Shown: positions 58,655 to 64,000 of the stretch, piece by piece
Layout: the number at the start of each line of letters is the position of its first letter
Numbering within the stretch: the stretch's first letter is position 1
Assembly (NCBI RefSeq): GCF_049803835.1
Contig: NZ_JBNAGK010000002.1
Location: 186,001-250,000 of the forward strand
Direction: 5' to 3'
DNA from: Pacificoceanicola sp049803835
GTDB lineage: Bacteria; Pseudomonadota; Alphaproteobacteria; Rhodobacterales; Rhodobacteraceae
DNA length: 64,000 bases
The notes under the pieces: model-generated
What the model saw: only the letters and a program-made list of their open reading frames with translations
Told to the model about the DNA's origin: nothing
Databases searched by the model: none
Translations under genes and position numbers: made by a program

Positions 58655-61063
58655 TCAGTGGGCGGTGACGCCCGCTTCCGCCTCTTTCGCCTTCGCGGCG
58701 GCAGCGGCGGCGGCCTCTTCGGCTTCCTCGTCCCATTCGATGGGCTTCGGCGTGTCGATCAGCGCCAGCTTGAGCACTTCGGAGACGTGCTTGACCGGGA
58801 TGATCTCCAGCCCGTCCTTCACGTTGTCCGGCAGTTCCGCCAGGTCCTTCACGTTCTCCTCCGGGATCAGCACCGTCTTGATACCGCCCCGCAGCGCCGC
58901 GAGGAGTTTCTCCTTGAGGCCGCCGATGGGCATGGCGTTCCCCCGCAACGAGACCTCGCCGGTCATGGCGATGTCCTTGCGGATCGGAATGCCGGTCAGC
59001 ACCGACACAATCGACGTCACCATGGCGAGACCGGCAGACGGGCCATCCTTCGGCGTCGCGCCGTCGGGCACGTGCACGTGGATGTCCATCTTGTCGAAGC
59101 GCGGCGGCTTCACCCCGATCTGCGGCGCGATGGAGCGGACATACGAAGACGCAGCCTCGATCGACTCCTTCATCACGTCGCCGAGCTTGCCCGTCGTCTT
59201 CATCCGGCCCTTGCCCGGCAAGCGCAGCGCCTCGATGTGCAGCAGATCGCCGCCCACGGAGGTATAGGCCAGCCCGGTCACGACACCGACCTGGTGCTCC
59301 TCTTCCGCCAGACCGTAGCGATGCTTGCGCACACCAAGGAAGTCGTCGAGGTTTTCGGAGGTGACGTGCACCGTCTCCACCTCTTTCTTGACGATCTTCG
59401 TCACGGCCTTGCGCGCCAGCTTGGCGATGTCGCGCTCGAGGTTCCGAACCCCCGCCTCGCGGGTATAGTAGCGGATGATGTCCACCAAAGCGCCATCGTC
59501 GACCACGAATTCCTTCTTCTTCAGACCGTGGTTCTTGATCTGCTTGTCGAGCAGGTGCCGCTTGGCGATCTCCAGCTTCTCGTCCTCGGTGTAACCCGAG
59601 AGCGGGATGATCTCCATCCGGTCGAGCAGCGGCCCCGGCATGTTGTAGCTGTTCGAGGTCGTCACGAACATCACGTTCGAGAGGTCGTATTCCACCTCAA
59701 GATAGTGATCCACAAAGGTCGAGTTCTGCTCCGGATCGAGCACCTCAAGCATGGCCGACGCCGGATCGCCCCGGAAATCCTGACCCATCTTGTCGATTTC
59801 ATCGAGCAGGATCAGCGGGTTGGTCGTCTTCGCCTTCTTCAGCGCCTGGATGATCTTGCCCGGCATGGAGCCGATGTAGGTCCGGCGGTGGCCGCGGATC
59901 TCGCTCTCGTCCCGGACGCCGCCGAGCGAGATGCGGATGAACTCACGGCCCGTGGCCTTCGCCATGGACTTGCCGAGCGAGGTCTTGCCGACACCCGGAG
60001 GGCCGACGAGGCAGAGGATCGGCCCCTTCAGCTTGGCCGAGCGCGCCTGCACCGCGAGATACTCGACGATGCGCTCCTTGACCTTGTCGAGGCTGTAGTG
60101 ATCCGCATCGAGGATCTCCTGCGCCTTGTTCAGGTCCTTCTTCACCCGGCTCTTGGTGTTCCACGGGATCGAGAGCATCCAGTCGAGGTAGTTGCGCACC
60201 ACCGTCGCCTCGGCCGACATCGGACTCATGTTGCGCAGCTTCTTGAGCTCCGCCTCTGCCTTGTCCTTGGCTTCCTTGGAGAGTTTCGTGCGGCCGATCT
60301 TCTCTTCGAGCTCGGCAATCTCGCCCTCGCCCTCCTCGCCGTCACCGAGTTCCTTCTGAATGGCCTTCATCTGCTCATTCAGGTAGTACTCGCGCTGGGT
60401 CTTCTCCATCTGGCTCTTGACGCGGGTCTTGATCTTCTTTTCGACCTGCAGGACGGACATCTCCCCCTGCATCAGGCCATAGACCTTCTCCAGCCGCTCG
60501 CTCACCGCCAGCGTCTCCAGAAGCGCCTGTTTCTGCGGCACCTCGATCCCGAGATGGCCGGCCACGAGGTCGGCGAGTTTCGCCGGTTCCTGCGCCTCGC
60601 CGACAGCGGTCAGCGCCTCCTCGGGGATGTTCTTCTTGACCTTCGCATAGCGCTCGAATTCCTCGGCGACCGTATGGGTCAGCGCCTCCACGGCGGCCTC
60701 ATCGCCCGGCATCTCGGTCAGATACTCGGCGGAGGCCTCGAAGAAGTTCGGATTGTCGAGATATTGCGTTATGCGCACGCGGCTCTGCCCCTCGACCAGC
60801 ACCTTCACGGTGCCATCGGGCAGTTTCAGCAGTTGCAGCACACTCGCCAGCACTCCGGCCTTGTAGATGCCGGAGGTCTCCGGATCGTCCTCGGACGGGT
60901 CGATCTGACTGGCAAGCAGGATCTGCTTGTCGTCGTTCATCACCTCTTCCAGCGCCCGAACGGATTTGTCGCGCCCCACGAAGAGCGGCACGATCATATG
61001 CGGGAACACCACGATATCGCGCAGCGGCAGCACCGGGTAAGAGGGATTGAGGGGAAGTTTCAT
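58655..61063 (-). CDS. lon: ATP-dependent Lon protease
   Basis: The 802 aa LonA protease degrades misfolded and regulatory proteins. It has the N-terminal substrate domain (PSYPVLPLRDIVVFPHMIVPLFVGR), the coiled middle, Walker A GPPGVGKTSLGKSMA with sensor ISLGGVRDESEIRGHRRTYIGSMPGKI, and the catalytic Ser-Lys dyad in DGPSAGLAM and GLKEKLLAAL. The start at 61063 has AGGATACGAGC upstream, and a good sigma-32 type promoter lies ~76-104 bp upstream (61139-61167). HU lies downstream past the three small exported genes; lon-HU proximity is usual. Confidence 0.97.
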   Translation of the reverse strand: MKLPLNPSYPVLPLRDIVVFPHMIVPLFVGRDKSVRALEEVMNDDKQILLASQIDPSEDDPETSGIYKAGVLASVLQLLKLPDGTVKVLVEGQSRVRITQYLDNPNFFEASAEYLTEMPGDEAAVEALTHTVAEEFERYAKVKKNIPEEALTAVGEAQEPAKLADLVAGHLGIEVPQKQALLETLAVSERLEKVYGLMQGEMSVLQVEKKIKTRVKSQMEKTQREYYLNEQMKAIQKELGDGEEGEGEIAELEEKIGRTKLSKEAKDKAEAELKKLRNMSPMSAEATVVRNYLDWMLSIPWNTKSRVKKDLNKAQEILDADHYSLDKVKERIVEYLAVQARSAKLKGPILCLVGPPGVGKTSLGKSMAKATGREFIRISLGGVRDESEIRGHRRTYIGSMPGKIIQALKKAKTTNPLILLDEIDKMGQDFRGDPASAMLEVLDPEQNSTFVDHYLEVEYDLSNVMFVTTSNSYNMPGPLLDRMEIIPLSGYTEDEKLEIAKRHLLDKQIKNHGLKKKEFVVDDGALVDIIRYYTREAGVRNLERDIAKLARKAVTKIVKKEVETVHVTSENLDDFLGVRKHRYGLAEEEHQVGVVTGLAYTSVGGDLLHIEALRLPGKGRMKTTGKLGDVMKESIEAASSYVRSIAPQIGVKPPRFDKMDIHVHVPDGATPKDGPSAGLAMVTSIVSVLTGIPIRKDIAMTGEVSLRGNAMPIGGLKEKLLAALRGGIKTVLIPEENVKDLAELPDNVKDGLEIIPVKHVSEVLKLALIDTPKPIEWDEEAEEAAAAAAAKAKEAEAGVTAH

Positions 61064-61138
61064 GCTCGTATCCTGTTCTTGGCAAGGGTCCCGGCCCCGA
61101 ATTGCGGCAGCCTCGGGACCCTCCGGTCTCGGATTATG

Positions 61139-61167
61139 TAGATGGGGTGGGTTAACGGATTATCAAC
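61139..61167 (-). promoter_or_regulatory. Probable heat-shock (sigma-32 type) promoter of lon
   Basis: On the minus strand GTTGAT (61162-61167) and CCCCATCTA (61139-61147) are 14 bases apart. The second fully matches the RpoH -10 consensus CCCCATNT; the first matches CTTGAA at 4 of 6. It lies 76 bp before the lon ATG, as expected for a heat-shock protease gene. Confidence 0.5.
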
Positions 61168-61263
61168 CCGCGCATCCCCATCGGGATGGCTGGCAGAATG
61201 CCGCTTGCCGCGATCCGGCGCAAGGACAAGAATGGTCGGCCTGCGGGGAAATGGCTGTCTGGG

Positions 61264-61815
61264 TTACCGCTTTGGCCAGGGGCGCAGCAGCACTGTCTCG
61301 GTGACGTGCAGGACACCCTCGTCCAGCGTCGCCATGTACTCGGTGATTTCCAGAATACGGTCGTCAAAATAGGGGATCAGCGTCACCTGCCCGTCGATCT
61401 TCGTGCCACCAAAGGCCATCGCCACCGGGATCACCAGCTGCGGCAAGGCCTCCGGTCCGCAGAGCGTATCGGACAGGGTATCGGCGATGTCAGGCCGTTC
61501 CGTGGTGTCGAGAACATCGTCCACCCGGTCCACGTCATAGGGACGCGGATCGGCCAGCATCATCTGCTGCGGTGCGCCGAGCACGCCGTCGAGGAAGGAG
61601 GACTCCGCCATGCCCGCCCCATCCAGCGTCAGCTTGTAGACCTGGGACGCCATCAGCTGCGAGTCGGTTGCGCTTTCGATGGAAAGACTGCCGCGCCTGA
61701 GCCACGCCCCTTCGATCCGGGCAAAGACCTCTGCCGCATCGGTGACGTTGCAAAACCCCTCCGCCGCCGCCATCCCGGGGAGCAAGAGCGCAAGACAAAC
61801 CGCGATCCGCATCAT
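61264..61815 (-). CDS. Secreted hypothetical protein
   Basis: The 183 aa preprotein has a signal peptide (MMRIAVCLALLLPGMAAA, cut before EGFCNV). The mature part is an unassigned alpha/beta protein (GAWLRRGSLSIESATDSQLMASQVYKLTLDGAG, TLIPYFDDRILEITEYMATLDEGVLHVTETVLLRP). No family was recognised. Its start ATG 61815 overlaps the tgt stop by 4 bp (ATGA), so it is translated with tgt; a second ATG at 61812 is equally possible. Confidence 0.75.
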   Translation of the reverse strand: MMRIAVCLALLLPGMAAAEGFCNVTDAAEVFARIEGAWLRRGSLSIESATDSQLMASQVYKLTLDGAGMAESSFLDGVLGAPQQMMLADPRPYDVDRVDDVLDTTERPDIADTLSDTLCGPEALPQLVIPVAMAFGGTKIDGQVTLIPYFDDRILEITEYMATLDEGVLHVTETVLLRPWPKR

Positions 61816-62939
61816 ACCGCCTCGATATCCCCAAGTGCCCGCTCTGCATGGAAATCCGCTTCCCACGCGTCGAACCGGCCTGCCGCAATGGCTTCCCGCA
61901 TCCCCAACATGATCTCCTGAAAGTAATGCAGGTTGTGCCAGGTCAGCAGCATGCCGGAAATCATCTCCCCGGCGCGATACACATGATGCAGATACGCACG
62001 GGAATAGCTTCTGCATGCGGGACAATTGCACGTTTCATCCAAAGGACGCGGATCGTCCGCATGTCGGGCGTTCTTGATGTTGACCTGCCCTCGCCGGGTC
62101 CAGGCCTGCCCCGTGCGCCCCGAGCGTGACGGCAAGACGCAGTCCATCATGTCGACGCCGCGCTTCACCGCGCCGACGATGTCGTCGGGCTTGCCCACGC
62201 CCATCAGGTAACGCGGCCTGTCCTCCGGCAGGAACCCCGGCGCAAAATCCAGGCAACCGAACATCGCCTCCTGCCCCTCGCCCACCGCCAGCCCGCCAAT
62301 GGCATAGCCGTCAAAGCCAATCGCTTTCAAAGCCTCCGCGCTCTCCTCGCGCAGGTCCTGCTCGAGACCGCCCTGCATGATGCCGAAGAGCATATGCCCC
62401 GGACGATCCCCAAAGGAATCACGCGAGCGCTGCGCCCACCGCATCGACAGCCGCATGCTTTCCGCGATCCGGTCCCGGTCCGCGGGCAAGGCAGGGCATT
62501 CGTCGAAGGCCATCACGATGTCCGAGCCCAGCAGCTTCTGGATCTCCATCGAGCGCTCCGGGCTCAGCATATGCTTCGACCCATCGATATGAGACGAGAA
62601 CCGGACCCCCTCCTCCGTCAGCTTCCGCAAACTCGCCAGGCTCATCACCTGAAAGCCGCCCGAATCCGTCAGGATCGGCCGCTCCCAGTTCATGAACCTG
62701 TGCAAGCCGCCGAGCCGCGCAATCCGTTCCGCCCCGGGCCGCAGCATCAGGTGGTAGGTATTGCCGAGCAGGATATCCGCCCCGGTTGCCCGCACGCTCT
62801 CGGGCAACATGCCCTTCACTGTCGCCGCCGTGCCAACCGGCATGAAGGCCGGGGTCCGGATCTCGCCGCGCGGGGTGGAGATCACGCCAAGCCGCGCCCG
62901 CCCGTCCCGCGCCTGAACTTCGAAGGATGTCTGTGTCAT
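61812..62939 (-). CDS. tgt: Queuine tRNA-ribosyltransferase
   Basis: The 375 aa enzyme swaps guanine 34 for the queuosine precursor in tRNA(Asp, Asn, His, Tyr). It has TDSGGFQVMSLASLRK (catalytic Asp), DVMVAFDECP-like DIVMAFDECPALPADRDR, MGVGKPDDIVGAVKRGVDMMDCVLPSRSGRTGQAWTRRGQ, and the zinc site CNCPACRSYSRAYLHHV. All are intact. The ATG at 62939 gives MTQTSFEVQARDG; an in-frame ATG at 62948 is also possible. The stop overlaps the secreted protein's start. Confidence 0.97.
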   Translation of the reverse strand: MTQTSFEVQARDGRARLGVISTPRGEIRTPAFMPVGTAATVKGMLPESVRATGADILLGNTYHLMLRPGAERIARLGGLHRFMNWERPILTDSGGFQVMSLASLRKLTEEGVRFSSHIDGSKHMLSPERSMEIQKLLGSDIVMAFDECPALPADRDRIAESMRLSMRWAQRSRDSFGDRPGHMLFGIMQGGLEQDLREESAEALKAIGFDGYAIGGLAVGEGQEAMFGCLDFAPGFLPEDRPRYLMGVGKPDDIVGAVKRGVDMMDCVLPSRSGRTGQAWTRRGQVNIKNARHADDPRPLDETCNCPACRSYSRAYLHHVYRAGEMISGMLLTWHNLHYFQEIMLGMREAIAAGRFDAWEADFHAERALGDIEAV

Positions 62940-62983
62940 GCCTCCCATTAGCCCCACGCCAAGGGCCTTGGAAAGCCCCTGTG

Positions 62984-63006
62984 CTTCTTCTTGGTCCAAA
63001 TACCCC
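62984..63006. repeat. Dispersed ~22-nt element upstream of tgt
   Basis: CTTCTTCTTGGTCCAAATACCCC is the best-conserved copy, differing from 7163-7186 at the first base only. Here it lies between divergent genes (tgt and 63147), not at a 3' end, so a termination role is not general. Confidence 0.65.
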
Positions 63007-63146
63007 AGAACACCCTCTGCCCCGGCCCCCGCCGCCCGTGGAACACAGCTCCCTCGCCACACAGCGCCAGAACAAAGCGTGCCGAAGGCACTCCGCGTGG
63101 GAGAGACCCGCTTGCCGAACGCCCGCCGCCCCGCCAGAGTGGAGCC

Positions 63147-64000
63147 ATGAGCAGCACATACCCCGGCGGCATGCCCGCACTTCTGACGCAATACGAGACC
63201 CGCCGCGACGCCTTCGATTACGCCCCCGGAGAGGGGCTGCCGCCCGGTGACATCGCCCTCGCACCGCTGGCGGATCGCCTTGTCATCGACCCAGGCCAGG
63301 ACCCGGCGGAAGCACCGCCGTTCCGGTCCTCCTACCACCGCAAGCGGTTTGCGCTCCGGCAGGAACTCACCGGCCTGTCGGAACTCGCCTGTCTCAACGG
63401 CATCCTCATCGCGCATCTGCGCAAGCGGGACTGGCCCGATCACGCCCCCGCGCTGTTCCGCCGTCTCTGGGCGGAGCACGCGGCGCATCTGATCGACCAG
63501 CTGGACGCCCGCTGGCTTGTCTCCGCCGTCACCACATTCGGCGACCATGGCGAAACGCCCGCGCAGCGCAGCACCGGCCTTGCGCTCTCCACACTCTTCG
63601 GGGCGATGAAGCTCTACGAGTCCGAGCGTCTTTATTCCGGTCACACGCCCGACCAGCCCTTCACTCTGGACGGCAAGGCGCGGGCCAAGCTGCCGATGGA
63701 GATGGACAGCTACGCGCTCACCTCCGGCGGGCTTGACGTCAACCTGATCGCCCGCCTCTGGCAGGAGGCGGATCAGGACGCGGTGATCCGCCCCCTCGCC
63801 CACCGCCTCCTGACCCTGCTGATCGAGGACGACCGCACCGTGATGCGCCGCCTGATGACCATGCGCCAGCGCAAGGCCCGGCGGGAGACCGCGCACAAGA
63901 CCGGATCGAACAGCGCGCCCTCCCCCGCCCGCGCCGCGTCTCTGACCGCCGATACGCTGCGCTGGGGCCTCGTCAGCACGATCAAGGCCACGCTCCCGGA
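63147..64000 (+). CDS. Hypothetical protein, 3' end cut off by the window
   Basis: The frame starts at ATG 63147 (GGAG just upstream) and is open to base 64000, giving at least 284 residues. It begins MSSTYPGGMPALLTQYETRRDAFDYA. It is hydrophilic, rich in Arg, Leu and Ala, with no membrane span and a helical C-terminal stretch (RLWQEADQDAVIRPLAHRLLTLLIEDDRTVMRRLMTMRQRKARRETAHKT). No family was recognised. The stop lies outside the window. Confidence 0.8.
   Translation, partial: MSSTYPGGMPALLTQYETRRDAFDYAPGEGLPPGDIALAPLADRLVIDPGQDPAEAPPFRSSYHRKRFALRQELTGLSELACLNGILIAHLRKRDWPDHAPALFRRLWAEHAAHLIDQLDARWLVSAVTTFGDHGETPAQRSTGLALSTLFGAMKLYESERLYSGHTPDQPFTLDGKARAKLPMEMDSYALTSGGLDVNLIARLWQEADQDAVIRPLAHRLLTLLIEDDRTVMRRLMTMRQRKARRETAHKTGSNSAPSPARAASLTADTLRWGLVSTIKATLP

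Overview
The window is a stretch of high-GC alphaproteobacterial chromosome, almost certainly from a Rhodobacteraceae / Roseobacter-group bacterium. The evidence is family-typical gene content: a TRAP-type dicarboxylate system with DctB/DctD, the CobA-DUF2849-CysI-CysH-DUF934 sulfite reduction cluster, a one-cysteine DksA, a CoxE-type VWA protein with a MoxR ATPase, an IF-3 gene that begins with ATA, and lon beside an HU gene. No intact phage, plasmid or IS element is visible. The one mobile-element trace is an integrase scrap beside two tRNA-Val genes (about 55.9-56.6 kb).

Layout. 0-4.6 kb: the 3' end of a glycosyltransferase, a BPSL0067-like gene, then sufT and sufA with a satD-DUF3307 pair between them. 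That pair is preceded by four 18-bp palindromes spaced at exactly 29 bp. 4.6-7.1 kb: a GST, an isopenicillin-N-synthase-like oxygenase and tpiA. 7.2-14.9 kb: a minus-strand dicarboxylate block (dctB, dctD, a GST, dctP, dctQ, dctM) with two DctD-type operators upstream of dctP. 15-21.8 kb: a P450, an Lrp regulator, the assimilatory sulfur cluster and ferredoxin-NADP reductase. 21.9-29 kb: an alanine-rich anchored protein, infC, a molybdopterin-binding protein with XdhC, a flavin monooxygenase, dksA and moxR. 29.2-34.5 kb: an accessory block (di-haem peroxidase, AEC transporter, GNAT, DUF2927 lipoprotein) lying between moxR and its usual VWA partner. 36-56 kb: two chemoreceptors, a giant GGDEF/EAL protein, two paralogous SUOX-fold periplasmic proteins, a radical SAM + UdgX DNA-repair pair, and an AcoR-like regulator with a flavin monooxygenase. 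56-64 kb: tRNA-Val (UAC) and tRNA-Val (CAC), HU, three small exported proteins of one architecture (one with an S74-like domain), lon, a small secreted protein, tgt, and an unrecognised gene running off the end.

How the parts work together. The Dct block is a self-contained sense-and-import unit: DctB senses dicarboxylate, DctD should bind the paired operators, and DctPQM imports. This DctD has lost the Walker A lysine and the GAFTGA loop, so sigma-54 activation is doubtful. The sulfur cluster makes sirohaem and reduces APS/PAPS to sulfide, with Fpr a plausible source of reductant. SufT and SufA mature the Fe-S clusters that CysI, CysH, the radical SAM enzyme and UdgX need. The best candidate for something undescribed is the SatD-DUF3307 unit with its phased palindrome array. 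The small exported proteins with the S74-like domain come next.
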